Shown in pieces: positions 36,367 through 45,361 of a DNA stretch of 61,052 nt. The position numbers and the translations under genes are program-made. Source of the stretch: an uncultured Schlesneria sp. (GTDB lineage: Bacteria > Planctomycetota > Planctomycetia > Planctomycetales > Planctomycetaceae); the NCBI GenBank assembly GCA_903871875.1, contig CAIQIR010000116.1:1-61052 (forward strand). The letters are read 5' to 3'. How positions within the stretch are numbered: the stretch's first letter is position 1; each line of letters starts with the position of its first letter. Under the pieces are notes generated by a model, which saw only the letters and a list, made by a program, of their open reading frames with translations, did no database searches and had not been told where the DNA came from.

Positions 36367-37758
36367 ATGTCGCGCAAGCGAGTTGTTCAGATATTGAAGT
36401 CAGGTCAACCTGGTACCACGGTGAACGTGAGTGGTTGGGTTCGTACCAAACGTGAATCCAAGCAGGACTTCGCATTTCTGGAAGTCAACGATGGCAGCTG
36501 CATGGCAAATGTGCAGGTGGTCGTCGACGCCAATCTGCCTGACTACTCTTCGCTGATCAAACTGATTCATACGGGTGCCAGCGTTTCGATCGTCGGCGAA
36601 ATCAAAGAATCGCTCGGCAAGGGCCAGCGAGTCGAGGTTCACGCACACAGTCTACATCTCTTGGGGGCGGCGGACCCCGCAACCTATCCGCTGCAGAAAA
36701 AAGGACACAGCTTCGAATTTCTGCGTGAGAAGGCTCATCTGCGGCCTCGAACGAACACTTTCGGTGCGATCGCGAGAGTCAGGAACGCGCTTTGTGCGGC
36801 GATTCACAACTTCTTTCAGGCCCGAGATTTTCTGTACGTTCAAACTCCGATTATCACGACCAGCGATTGCGAAGGCGCCGGCCAGGTCTTTCAGGTGACG
36901 ACCTTGGATCTCGCCAAGTTGCAGCAAAGCAAGGGGCCGCTCGACTATTCCCAGGATTTCTTCGGGAAGAAAGCCGGGCTAACAGTGAGCGGGCAGTTGG
37001 AAGGCGAGATCTACGCGACGGCGGTTGGTGACGTCTACACGTTTGGCCCGACGTTTCGCGCCGAAAACTCCAACACCACACGGCACCTAGCCGAGTTTTG
37101 GATGATCGAGCCCGAAATGCCGTTCTATGAACTTGAAGACAATATGGATCTGGCTGAGTCATTCGTCCGGACGATTGTGAAAGATGTACTCGACCGATGT
37201 TCCGAAGATCTCGCATTCTTTAATGATCGAATCGAGCCGACGCTGATCGCATCGCTCGAAAACATTGTGGAACACGACTTCATCCGGCTGACGTACACCA
37301 AAGCGGTCGAGATTCTCGAAAAATCGGGCCACACGTTCGAATATCCCGTGTCATGGGGTAAAGACCTGCAGTCCGAACACGAGCGGTATTTGACCGAGCA
37401 GCACTTCAAGCAGCCAGTAATCCTGACGGACTATCCGCGTGAGATCAAATCGTTTTACATGCGCTGCAACGAAGACGGCAAAACTGTTCGGGCCATGGAT
37501 GTGCTGGTACCGCGGATCGGCGAAATCATCGGCGGCAGCCAGCGCGAGGAACGACATGCCGTCCTGATCGATCGAATGCGAGAATGCGGTCTCGTTCCCG
37601 AAGACTATTGGTGGTACCTGGAGCTGCGTCAGTACGGCACGGTTCCGCATAGTGGATTCGGCTTGGGGTTGGAACGCACAGTCCAACTCGTCACTGGCAT
37701 GACGAATATCCGTGATTGCATTCCTTTTCCGCGAACGCCGAAGAATGCGGATTTCTGA
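36367..37758 (+). CDS. asnS: Asparaginyl-tRNA synthetase
   Basis: The 463-residue enzyme has an N-terminal OB fold (about 15-105, [20 protein letters not shown]). The class II core has motif 2 ([20 protein letters not shown]) and motif 3 ([18 protein letters not shown]). The end [16 protein letters not shown] is typical of AsnRS as opposed to AspRS, and the length matches the family. It charges tRNA-Asn with asparagine. The ATG at 36367 fits the family start; the ribosome-binding site is weak. It converges on the Maf gene with an 8-bp gap. Confidence 0.95.
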   Translation: MSRKRVVQILKSGQPGTTVNVSGWVRTKRESKQDFAFLEVNDGSCMANVQVVVDANLPDYSSLIKLIHTGASVSIVGEIKESLGKGQRVEVHAHSLHLLGAADPATYPLQKKGHSFEFLREKAHLRPRTNTFGAIARVRNALCAAIHNFFQARDFLYVQTPIITTSDCEGAGQVFQVTTLDLAKLQQSKGPLDYSQDFFGKKAGLTVSGQLEGEIYATAVGDVYTFGPTFRAENSNTTRHLAEFWMIEPEMPFYELEDNMDLAESFVRTIVKDVLDRCSEDLAFFNDRIEPTLIASLENIVEHDFIRLTYTKAVEILEKSGHTFEYPVSWGKDLQSEHERYLTEQHFKQPVILTDYPREIKSFYMRCNEDGKTVRAMDVLVPRIGEIIGGSQREERHAVLIDRMRECGLVPEDYWWYLELRQYGTVPHSGFGLGLERTVQLVTGMTNIRDCIPFPRTPKNADF

Positions 37759-37766
37759 ACGGTGCG

Positions 37767-38420
37767 TTACTTCAGCGAGACCTCTGCGAATAGTTCCAGC
37801 AGTGCTTCCAGGGGCAGCCCGACGACGTTGCTCAGGCTGCCCTCAACGCGGTCGATGAAGACGCTGCCCGCTCCCTGGAGCGCATAGCCGCCGGCTTTGC
37901 CGCGGGGTTCCCCCGTCAGCAGATACCAGTTCAGCCAGGGGGTGACATCGGAGCGAAATGTCACCCGTGTCTCGACCACTCGTTCTGCCGATCGGCCGTC
38001 GGGTGTAATCGCGTGGATCGCCGTTGCCGCCAGATGCGTCTGTCCGGCGTAATAATCGAGAAACCACGTTCTGACGACTTCACGCCAATCATCGGAGACC
38101 GGTGGCTGGCCCAAGACGATTGGCACTCCTTTCGCGTCGTGGACGATGACCGTCGTATCCGCCGCGATAATTAATGTTCGAGGGCGCTCGTGCAACGCGA
38201 CCTCGTCTTCGTTCAGTTGCTCTCGTACCTGATTGGCCTTGTGTCGCGCAATCTCAAGCATCCGTGTTCGGATGGCTTTCAAATCGCGACAGTCATCGAA
38301 TCCCGCTTCCTCGGATGAGATCGGGGGGCACACGGCGATCAACTCGGGATGCACGATCATTTGCAAAAGTTCCAGCCGCCGCGGCGAACGCGAGGCCAGC
38401 AAGTAGCGTCGAAATGACAT
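37767..38420 (-). CDS. maf: Maf-like nucleotide pyrophosphatase
   Basis: From the ATG at 38420 the protein has 217 residues and begins MSFRRYLLASRSPRRLELLQ, the Maf SxSPRR signature. The conserved ADTTV and the C-terminal KAGGYALQGAGSVFIDRVEG and GSLSNVVGLPLEAL are present. Maf proteins hydrolyse modified or canonical nucleoside triphosphates and can affect septum formation. The linker after ADTTV is longer than usual. A start at 38525 would add 35 residues unlike the family. Confidence 0.92.
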   Translation of the reverse strand: MSFRRYLLASRSPRRLELLQMIVHPELIAVCPPISSEEAGFDDCRDLKAIRTRMLEIARHKANQVREQLNEDEVALHERPRTLIIAADTTVIVHDAKGVPIVLGQPPVSDDWREVVRTWFLDYYAGQTHLAATAIHAITPDGRSAERVVETRVTFRSDVTPWLNWYLLTGEPRGKAGGYALQGAGSVFIDRVEGSLSNVVGLPLEALLELFAEVSLK

Positions 38421-38825
38421 ATTTGGTCTCAAGGTAAGAAAGGCGGAGATTTTTCGAGCTCTGGGGTGTCTCTGACGTATATACTTTCGTGGAGCCGACA
38501 AAAAAAATACCGATCCCAGTGGCACAATTCACCGAAGTCTCCGTTATTCTGTCAGAACTCGATATTTAGTAACGGGTGATGTGGAATGCATTATATGATG
38601 CGATTGAACGGATTTCGTCGTGAAAAAACGTCAGGGAAACGGTGAGGGTGTTCCGAACGTGCTCGGAGAATGTTTTTTTCTGCGTAAAGAAAATCGTTGA
38701 CATTTATCCCCACGATCTCAACAATGCCCGGTCGAAAACCAGTTGTTGCAACCAACGTGTGCGGCACTCGGTTGATGTGAACAACGCGTAAACTCTTCAT
38801 GTGTAGCGGCTTCTGGAGCTAACGA
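38421..38825. other. Divergent intergenic region
   Basis: About 400 bp between the Maf gene and the small acidic protein gene. Nothing is recognised beyond likely promoters; a 69-codon minus-strand frame here has no support. Confidence 0.4.
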
Positions 38826-39101
38826 ATGTCGTTTGACTTTGATGTTGACGAAATGGAACCCGATCTGGACTTCGTTGAGGATCAGGATGGGGCGGATCTC
38901 GAAACCGAAGCAAAATTCGAGGAAATTGATTTTGAGTCACTCGGAATTGATCCTGGAGCACCCACTGTTGCCAAGCCCGGCTCAGAGGAAAAGGTGTTGA
39001 TGCTCGCTGCCCGATACGCCGCCGGTGTGCCACTGTGGCACGAAAAAGACTGCTATGATCATAGCCCTGGAGCGATTCCGCGTCTGATTCAGAAGGGCTA
39101 A
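38826..39101 (+). CDS. Small acidic protein, unknown function
   Basis: The 91-residue protein has a strongly acidic N-terminal half (Asp/Glu in about half the positions of residues 4-42). A compact C-terminal part reads EEKVLMLAARYAAGVPLWHE and ends with a Cys-Tyr-Asp-His stretch. No known domain is recognised. It has its own strong terminator. The folded-looking tail and clean gene boundaries support a real gene; function is unknown. Confidence 0.65.
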   Translation: MSFDFDVDEMEPDLDFVEDQDGADLETEAKFEEIDFESLGIDPGAPTVAKPGSEEKVLMLAARYAAGVPLWHEKDCYDHSPGAIPRLIQKG

Positions 39102-39118
39102 TTGCCCCAAAGACATCA

Positions 39119-39157
39119 AGCCCTGGCGAGCGGCTTCCGTTTGCCAGGGCTTTTTTT
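39119..39157 (+). terminator. Rho-independent terminator
   Basis: AGCCCTGGC (39119-39127) pairs with GCCAGGGCT (39143-39151), followed by seven T. It ends the small acidic protein gene and separates it from pheA. Confidence 0.92.
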
Positions 39158-39278
39158 GTTCAATGTGCCGTCTCCTTGACAATCATTGAATTGCAGCTGT
39201 AAAAGGTTTCCTGCATTTTGGCGTCAATATTTTTTAAGATCTGGTGAACAATCACGAACTCATCTCGGAGTCGCTTGG

Positions 39279-40433
39279 ATGGCCACTAAACCGGTGCCAA
39301 AGAAGCCCGTAAAGAACAACGTTGCACCGGCTTCCGCCAAATCGGTCACTAATTCCGCAGCGAAGGCGGCCGCCAATTCGGCGCAAGAACTCGCGCGGTT
39401 GGATAGTGAGATTCTTAAGTTATTGAATCGTCGTGCGGCGGCGACGGCAAAATTGATCGAAGCGGATCCTAATTGGTGGTCCGCCACTTATGATCCTCGA
39501 TCCGACGACGATTTGTTGAAGAGAATTGAGGGAGAAAACCCAGGCCCACTGCCCGCTGACGCCGTTCGTGGCGTTTTCCGGCAAGTGCTAAGTGCCGTGC
39601 GAAATCGCATTCGGCCCCGCCGGGTCTCTTATCTCGGCCCCGCCTTCAGCTTCACGCATATGGCTGCTGTGGAACGGTTTGGGGAATCTTCGGATTTGAT
39701 TCCCGTGAACACGATTGCCGCCGTTTTTGAAGAAGTGAATCGTGGTCATGCCGATTTTGGTGTGGTTCCGATCGAAAACAGTACCGACGGTCGAATTATC
39801 GATACGCTGGATATGTTTACCCGCTTGCCGCTAAGGATTTGCGGCGAGATTCAGTTGTGTATTCACCACAACCTGCTCGGTAAAGTGTCTCGTGGCGAGA
39901 TCAATGAGGTCTATAGCAAGCCACAAGCGCTGTCGCAGTGCCGAGATTGGTTGAGCCGCAATATGCCGCAGGCGCGGCTGATCGAAGTGACCAGCACGTC
40001 TACCGCCGCTCAATTGGCTCGAGACAAACCTGGCGCGGGAGCCATTGCCAGTAAACAGGCAGCCGTTGAATACGGATTGCAGATTCTGGCTGATTCGGTG
40101 GAAGACAATAAAAACAACGTGACGCGGTTTGCAATGATCGGCGACAAGCCGGTTGGTCCGACAGGACGCGATCGAACGTCGTTATTGCTCCAGATTGGCG
40201 ATAAGCCGGGAGCCTTGTCTGACGCCTTGGCCTCCTTCAAGCAGAATAAGATCAATCTGACCTGGATTGAATCCTTCCCTTTACGCGGACCCGAAAGCGG
40301 CTACATTTTCTTTATCGACTGTGAAGGGCATTCCAAGGACGCCAAGGTCAAGAGGACCTTGGATGACCTGAGCCATCTGGCGGTTCGAATGGAAGTCTTG
40401 GGTTCGTATCCTCGCAGCGAATTGATTGGGTGA
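39279..40433 (+). CDS. pheA: Chorismate mutase/prephenate dehydratase (P-protein)
   Basis: The 384-residue protein has a basic Ala/Lys-rich N-terminus, then a chorismate-mutase-type helix [20 protein letters not shown]. The prephenate dehydratase domain has [18 protein letters not shown] and [20 protein letters not shown]. The C-terminal ACT domain ([28 protein letters not shown]) is where phenylalanine feedback acts; the usual ESRP reads ESFP. It makes phenylpyruvate for phenylalanine. GGAG sits 9 nt before the ATG, deciding 39279 over an earlier frame start. It heads a long plus-strand run. Confidence 0.92.
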   Translation: MATKPVPKKPVKNNVAPASAKSVTNSAAKAAANSAQELARLDSEILKLLNRRAAATAKLIEADPNWWSATYDPRSDDDLLKRIEGENPGPLPADAVRGVFRQVLSAVRNRIRPRRVSYLGPAFSFTHMAAVERFGESSDLIPVNTIAAVFEEVNRGHADFGVVPIENSTDGRIIDTLDMFTRLPLRICGEIQLCIHHNLLGKVSRGEINEVYSKPQALSQCRDWLSRNMPQARLIEVTSTSTAAQLARDKPGAGAIASKQAAVEYGLQILADSVEDNKNNVTRFAMIGDKPVGPTGRDRTSLLLQIGDKPGALSDALASFKQNKINLTWIESFPLRGPESGYIFFIDCEGHSKDAKVKRTLDDLSHLAVRMEVLGSYPRSELIG

Positions 40434-41217
40434 TGATTTGAAACGGACGTTGTTTGTTGTCGGCAATTGGAAAATGAATACGACCCTTCAATCGGCCCAA
40501 TCGTTGGCGGCCGAAGTGGTCAAAGGATTGAATGGGAGCATTCCCGGCGTTGAAGTTGGTGTTTGCCCGCCCGCAGTGTACTTAACCTCCGTTGCCGAGA
40601 AGCTTCGCGGTTCCGGCGTTGTTTTGGGCGGACAAAACGCATCCTTCGAAAAGCCGGGTGCGTTCACTGGCGAAATTGCAATCGAAATGCTGCTGGACGT
40701 GGGATGCCAATGGGTGATCCTCGGTCATAGTGAACGTCGTCAATTCTTTGGCGATACCGACGAAATCATTAACAAGAAGGTGCTCGCCGCGCTGGAGCGG
40801 GGATTGAAAGTGATTTTCTGCATTGGTGAGCAACTGGCAGATCGACAGGGTGGACGAACCGAGTCGGTTTTGGAAACGCAGTTGTCGGCGGGATTAAAGA
40901 ATCTGACACCCGCTCAAACGGATAACGTTGTCGTTGCTTACGAACCGGTTTGGGCCATTGGAACCGGAGTGACCGCATCACCTGAGCAGGCCGAAGAGAC
41001 TCACGCCTTCATTCGCAAGTGGCTCGGCCAGCGATTCGGTCAGCCAATTGCCGAATCGATCCGGATCCAATACGGAGGAAGCGTGAAGGGGGACAACGCC
41101 AAGGAGTTGCTCGCAAAACCGAATATCGACGGTGCACTTGTGGGTGGTGCCAGCCTGAAAGCGGATCAGTTTCTTGCGATCGTGCGGGCTGCAGGCGAAG
41201 TTGCTACAATGGCTTAA
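40426..41217 (+). CDS. tpiA: Triose-phosphate isomerase, non-ATG start
   Basis: The 263-residue enzyme has all catalytic residues: N14-W-K16 in VVGNWKMN, H101 in [10 protein letters not shown]173 in [11 protein letters not shown] and the phosphate loop YGGSVKGDN. It interconverts glyceraldehyde-3-phosphate and dihydroxyacetone phosphate. No in-frame ATG precedes the NWKMN motif: the start must be TTG at 40426 (overlapping pheA's last 8 bases) or TTG at 40438. This points to translation coupled to pheA. Confidence 0.95.
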   Translation: MGDDLKRTLFVVGNWKMNTTLQSAQSLAAEVVKGLNGSIPGVEVGVCPPAVYLTSVAEKLRGSGVVLGGQNASFEKPGAFTGEIAIEMLLDVGCQWVILGHSERRQFFGDTDEIINKKVLAALERGLKVIFCIGEQLADRQGGRTESVLETQLSAGLKNLTPAQTDNVVVAYEPVWAIGTGVTASPEQAEETHAFIRKWLGQRFGQPIAESIRIQYGGSVKGDNAKELLAKPNIDGALVGGASLKADQFLAIVRAAGEVATMA

Positions 41218-41253
41218 TTCTCGTTGGTTGACGGTTCGAAGGACGGAAATTCC

Positions 41254-41850
41254 ATGGTTACGTTTTCCTATTTCCTGATGACGCTGTTGATGTTCTCAGG
41301 CCTGTTTCTAATCGGGCTTATCCTGCTGCAACGCGGTCGCGGCGGTGGGTTGGCCGGTGCATTTGGCGGTATGGGTGGTCAAAGTGCCTTCGGAACGAAG
41401 GCCGGCGACGTCTTTACCCGAATCACGATCGGTGTGGCTTCGGCCTGGATTTTGTTGTGCGCCGGCAGCGTCGTCGCCCTGCATCATTCGAGTGGCCAGC
41501 GAGCCGATCAGTCGTTGTTCCGGGACGAAGAGGTCAGCAGTGAGGGGAAAAAGGCCGAGCCGAAAAATGAGCCGGCGACCGAGACCCCGGACGTCGTCGC
41601 TGCTCCCAAGGATGACAAGGCTGATGCAAATCCACCCGCGGCCGATCAAACGCCGAAAGCGGATGTCGAAAAGAAGAGCGAAGCCGAGAAGCCTGTTGCA
41701 ATCGAGCAGCCAACGGCCGAAGACGCTAAGAAGACCGAAGACCCTGTTCCGGCAAAGCCGGAAGAACCGAAGGCAGGCGATGCGGCTGAGGCGGATAAAA
41801 AGCCAGCCGATCCGAAGCCTGACGCACCTGCGGATAAGAATCCGCAGTAG
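41254..41850 (+). CDS. secG: SecG translocase subunit with long charged tail
   Basis: SecG-like part: a first helix [20 protein letters not shown], then [20 protein letters not shown] and a second helix [20 protein letters not shown]. It joins SecY and SecE in the export channel. Residues 88-198 are a Lys/Glu/Pro/Ala-rich tail, longer than the core; ordinary SecG has 75-110 residues in total. The ATG at 41254 has GGA upstream and follows tpiA by 36 bp. Confidence 0.88.
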   Translation: MVTFSYFLMTLLMFSGLFLIGLILLQRGRGGGLAGAFGGMGGQSAFGTKAGDVFTRITIGVASAWILLCAGSVVALHHSSGQRADQSLFRDEEVSSEGKKAEPKNEPATETPDVVAAPKDDKADANPPAADQTPKADVEKKSEAEKPVAIEQPTAEDAKKTEDPVPAKPEEPKAGDAAEADKKPADPKPDAPADKNPQ

Positions 41851-41887
41851 TGAGTTTGCGAGCTGATTGGTAACTCTTTTCGGGCGA

Positions 41888-42775
41888 ATGTCTGTGCTGT
41901 TGAGTATGACGGGATATGGCGAGTCGGTCATTCAAAATGAGCACGCGTACTGTCGCGTCGAGATTCGGAGTGTGAACAACCGCCATTTCAAGTTATCGCT
42001 TCGCTGTCCCGAGGGGTTCCAGCAGCAGGAAACGGAATTTGAGCGGTTGTTGCGCGACACCATTTCTCGTGGCACCGTGTATCTGTCGCTGAGAATCGAC
42101 CAAACGACGAGTTCAGCCGGTCCGCGACTTAACAGCGAAATGCTGAAATCTTATTGGCATCAATTGAATGAGATTTGCCGCGAACTGTCAGTCCCTTCGC
42201 CCGATCCCGCTCGCCTGCTGAATTTGCCCGGTGTCATGAACGACACGGCGTTTAACACGGAAGTTGTGGAACAACTTTGGCCGCTGGTGGAACAGGCCGT
42301 CAAGGGGGCTGCCAACCATTTGCAAGAGTTTCGTCGCAAAGAAGGGGACGCGACAGCGAAAGAATTGCGGCAATTATGCCAGTCGATTGAAGAAGTTCTC
42401 GGACAAGTGGTGACCATGGCGCCCCAGGTCGCTCATGATTACCACGAAAAACTGGTTCAACGAACGCGAGAGTTGCTGTCAGGGACCGATGTGAAAGTCG
42501 AACCGGGCGACGTGCTGAGAGAAGTGGCTTTGTATGCGGATCGCTGTGACATCCATGAAGAAATCACGCGTCTGAGAAGCCATATTGCCCAGTTTCTGAC
42601 ACTGATCGAAAAGGGAACTTCGCCGGGTCGAAAACTGGATTTTCTCTGTCAGGAAATGTTTCGCGAAGTGAATACCATCGGCTCGAAAGCGAATCATATT
42701 GGACTTTCGCATTCGGCGGTCGAGATGAAGTCGAGTATCGAACGGATTCGCGAGATTGTGCAAAATGTGGAGTAA
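41888..42775 (+). CDS. YicC family endoribonuclease-like protein
   Basis: The 295-residue protein starts MSVLLSMTGYGESVIQNEHA, with VEIRSVNNRHFKLSLRCPEG, the N-terminal mark of YicC. The C-terminal DUF1732 part has EEITRLRSHIAQFL, KLDFLCQEMFREVNTIGSKA and SSIERIREIVQNVE. YicC proteins act on RNA and help trigger decay of some small RNAs in E. coli. The gene sits just before gmk, a common neighbour. Confidence 0.93.
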   Translation: MSVLLSMTGYGESVIQNEHAYCRVEIRSVNNRHFKLSLRCPEGFQQQETEFERLLRDTISRGTVYLSLRIDQTTSSAGPRLNSEMLKSYWHQLNEICRELSVPSPDPARLLNLPGVMNDTAFNTEVVEQLWPLVEQAVKGAANHLQEFRRKEGDATAKELRQLCQSIEEVLGQVVTMAPQVAHDYHEKLVQRTRELLSGTDVKVEPGDVLREVALYADRCDIHEEITRLRSHIAQFLTLIEKGTSPGRKLDFLCQEMFREVNTIGSKANHIGLSHSAVEMKSSIERIREIVQNVE

Positions 42776-42781
42776 TGTGGC

Positions 42782-43369
42782 GTGGCGGCACGTGTGGGGC
42801 GTAATGACTTCCAGATTCTCGTTTTGTCCGGACCTAGTGGTAGCGGCAAGACGACGGTCGTCGAACGCCTGATCAATGAGTCCACGGTGAAGCTGGTGAA
42901 AGCGATTTCGGCGACCACGCGACCCCAGCGAAAAGGCGAAGTAGACGGGGTCGCTTATTATTTTTTGACGACCGACGAGTTCGTCAAACGCCGGGACCAG
43001 GGTGATTTTCTGGAGACGGCGGAAGTCTTCGGTGCGGGATATTGGTATGGGACACTGAAATCGGAAATCCAGCGGGCAAAAGATAATCAGGGATGGGCAT
43101 TTCTTGAAATCGATGTGCAGGGTGCACTGAAAGTGATGGAAATTTATCCTGAAGCGTTGACGATTTTTTTGCAGCCCCCCTCCTTGGAAGTTTGTGAGCA
43201 GCGATTGCGGAATCGGGCCACCGATTCCGAGGAAACCATCCAGCGGCGGTTGCGAAAGGTCCATGAAGAGCTAGCCTTGGCCGATCGTTATTGTTATCAA
43301 GTAGTTAACGATGATCTGGATCGAGCTGTGGATGAGATCAAAACGATCATTGGCAAACACAGTCTTTAA
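42782..43369 (+). CDS. gmk: Guanylate kinase
   Basis: The 195-residue enzyme has the P-loop [10 protein letters not shown] (17-25), the GMP-binding [17 protein letters not shown] and the lid [11 protein letters not shown]. It phosphorylates GMP to GDP. It begins with GTG, 6 bp after yicC's stop, so the two are probably co-transcribed. rpoZ follows by 30 bp. Confidence 0.96.
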   Translation: MAARVGRNDFQILVLSGPSGSGKTTVVERLINESTVKLVKAISATTRPQRKGEVDGVAYYFLTTDEFVKRRDQGDFLETAEVFGAGYWYGTLKSEIQRAKDNQGWAFLEIDVQGALKVMEIYPEALTIFLQPPSLEVCEQRLRNRATDSEETIQRRLRKVHEELALADRYCYQVVNDDLDRAVDEIKTIIGKHSL

Positions 43370-43399
43370 AACGCGAGTACCGCGATTGCGAATAGAACT

Positions 43400-43711
43400 T
43401 TGGCCCACCCGGGCCTGACTTTTACCGAAGAATTGGAAACGGAAATGCTCGACGAATTGAAAGAAGAAGAGATCGTCAAGAAGGTTGGCGGTCGTTTTAA
43501 ACTCTCCTCGCTGATCCAAAAGCGGATGGTCGCTTTGAACCGCGGAACCCGTCCGTTAGTGGAAATTCAAACCAAAAACGCGATGGAAATCGTCGTTCAA
43601 GAAATCATTCAGGACAAGATCTTTCTGGATGCCAGCGGTGCGGTCGTGACTCGCAATGACGAAAACCGCGAACGACACTTCTCGAGTGGTCCGTCTCTCG
43701 ACGACATGTAA
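43400..43711 (+). CDS. rpoZ: RNA polymerase omega subunit
   Basis: The 103-residue protein has the Rpb6/omega core [20 protein letters not shown] and [16 protein letters not shown], which wraps the beta' C-terminus and helps assemble RNA polymerase. The long acidic N-terminal segment and the TTG start at 43400 are uncertain; an in-frame ATG at 43445 would give 88 residues and still keep the core. Position between gmk and coaC is a common order. Confidence 0.9.
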   Translation: MAHPGLTFTEELETEMLDELKEEEIVKKVGGRFKLSSLIQKRMVALNRGTRPLVEIQTKNAMEIVVQEIIQDKIFLDASGAVVTRNDENRERHFSSGPSLDDM

Positions 43712-43713
43712 TC

Positions 43714-44262
43714 ATGAATGGTCGCGAAATTCTGCTGGGCGTCAGTGGTGGTATCGCCGCTTACAAGGTGGCAGACCTGTGCAGCAAGCTTGTCCAGGCA
43801 GGGGCGCATGTGTCTGTTGTCATGACAGAAGCGGCGGGACAATTCATTGGGGCGACAACGTTCGAGGCCTTAACCGGCCGTCCCGTTTACGTCAGTTCGT
43901 TTAAGCCGACGGAACACTTTCGCGGTGAGCATATCGGACTGGCGCAACGGGCCGAATTGTTTGTCATCGCCCCGGCCACAGCAAACTTCCTGGCTCAAGC
44001 GGCAGGAGGTTTTGCGGCAGATCTTCTTTCCACTCTCGTGCTGACGGCCACTTGTCCCCTGTTGGTTGCCCCAGCGATGAATTGTGAAATGTGGGCCAAG
44101 AAATCGGTCCAGAGGAATGTCCAGATCTTGCGTGACGATGGAGTGCATTTTGTTGATCCTGGATCCGGCTGGTTAAGTTGTGGTCAGGTCGGAGCGGGAC
44201 GCATGGCTGAACCTGCCGAGATCATCGTGGCAATGACTGCCTTGCTTGATCATAAAAGTTGA
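43714..44262 (+). CDS. coaC: Phosphopantothenoylcysteine decarboxylase (CoaC part)
   Basis: The 182-residue flavoprotein has SGGIAAYKVADL (FMN site), catalytic H73 in GEHIGLA, PAMN (120-123) and C156 in GSGWLSCGQVGAGRMAEP. It decarboxylates 4'-phosphopantothenoylcysteine in coenzyme A synthesis. In most bacteria it is fused to CoaB; here it ends before that domain and coaB is a separate gene 184 bp on. Confidence 0.93.
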   Translation: MNGREILLGVSGGIAAYKVADLCSKLVQAGAHVSVVMTEAAGQFIGATTFEALTGRPVYVSSFKPTEHFRGEHIGLAQRAELFVIAPATANFLAQAAGGFAADLLSTLVLTATCPLLVAPAMNCEMWAKKSVQRNVQILRDDGVHFVDPGSGWLSCGQVGAGRMAEPAEIIVAMTALLDHKS

Positions 44263-44446
44263 AGCAACCTGATTCCCTTGTTTCCCCCGTCCCGATCTTG
44301 GGTCGGCGTTTTCCAAAGATCGGTAGCCTGTTTGAGGTCAAAATCTTCTTTGATGACGTAATCGCGAGAACTGCCCTAGACGATCGAACGCAGCGAATCT
44401 CGTGTTCGCCCGCTGATTTCCTCGCAAACATTCCGGAACAGCTCCG

Positions 44447-45073
44447 ATGCGAATTCTGATCACCGCCGGACCAACGCGGGAATATCTCGATGATGTCCGC
44501 TATCTGTCAAATGCCAGCAGCGGACGAATGGGATACGCCATCGTTGACGCCGTGCAGGCTGCGGGGCACGAAGCGGTGCTCGTCAGTGGGCCGGTGGCGC
44601 TAACGCCACCCGTGGGTTGCGAGGTGCATGATGTCGAAACGACGGAAGAACTGCATGATGTGTGTAACCAGTTGTTTGTCCGTTGCGATGGAGTGATCGC
44701 GACCGCCGCGGTCTGCGATTATCGACCTCGTGAACGCTTTTCCGGAAAGTTGGCGAAGACCGGTGTTTCGCTGGAACTTGAATTAGTGGAAACCGCCGAT
44801 GTTCTGGCCGATCTGGGGCTGCAGAAAGGTCACCGCTGGGTCGTGGGATTCGCTCTGGAATCCGACGAATTTGCCCATGTCAACGCTCTGCGAAAACTGA
44901 AGCACAAGAACTGCGATGCCATTGTGTTGAACCGACCTACGGCCATCGGTTCCCCCACAAATCAGATTGAAATTATCGATCAATCCGGGCTCAACGTGGC
45001 CGCATTTTCCGGGACCAAGACCGATGTGGCTCGGGAGCTCTGGCAATGGATTGCCGACAATCTGGTTCATTGA
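44447..45073 (+). CDS. coaB: Phosphopantothenate-cysteine ligase (CoaB part)
   Basis: The 208-residue protein begins MRILITAGPTREYLDDVRYL and shows SNASSGRMGYAIVDA, the ATAAVCDYRP motif and KLAKTG, the CTP and substrate sites of CoaB. It joins cysteine to 4'-phosphopantothenate. Separate from coaC, with a non-coding gap that has no clear gene. Both halves start with their own ATG and full motifs, so this is a split arrangement and not a frameshifted fusion. Confidence 0.92.
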   Translation: MRILITAGPTREYLDDVRYLSNASSGRMGYAIVDAVQAAGHEAVLVSGPVALTPPVGCEVHDVETTEELHDVCNQLFVRCDGVIATAAVCDYRPRERFSGKLAKTGVSLELELVETADVLADLGLQKGHRWVVGFALESDEFAHVNALRKLKHKNCDAIVLNRPTAIGSPTNQIEIIDQSGLNVAAFSGTKTDVARELWQWIADNLVH

Positions 45074-45361
45074 GTCTACGGCGACCGGTACGATTCGGAG
45101 CAAACAGGTTCCCGCTAAACCGTTTTGAACGACATAACCGGCACAATCGAATCGCCATGTTGACGAAACACCACATTCGCTGTTGCGTTTTTTCAACCGG
45201 ACTGCGATTCCGGTGATAGATTTCCCCCATAGGGGACCATTACGTGGTGGCCTCGTCTCGTTCTAAACGCCTGAGACTTCCCGACAAATATCATTGAGTC
45301 GTTCCGCAGAGCGATCTGTCGGTACTCGGCGATGAGAGGGAGTTCCGTTGGCGAGGGACTC

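Noticed and set aside
44259-44459. 66-codon frame between coaC and coaB
   Set aside because: It overlaps both flanking genes and shows no motif; not needed to explain the region.
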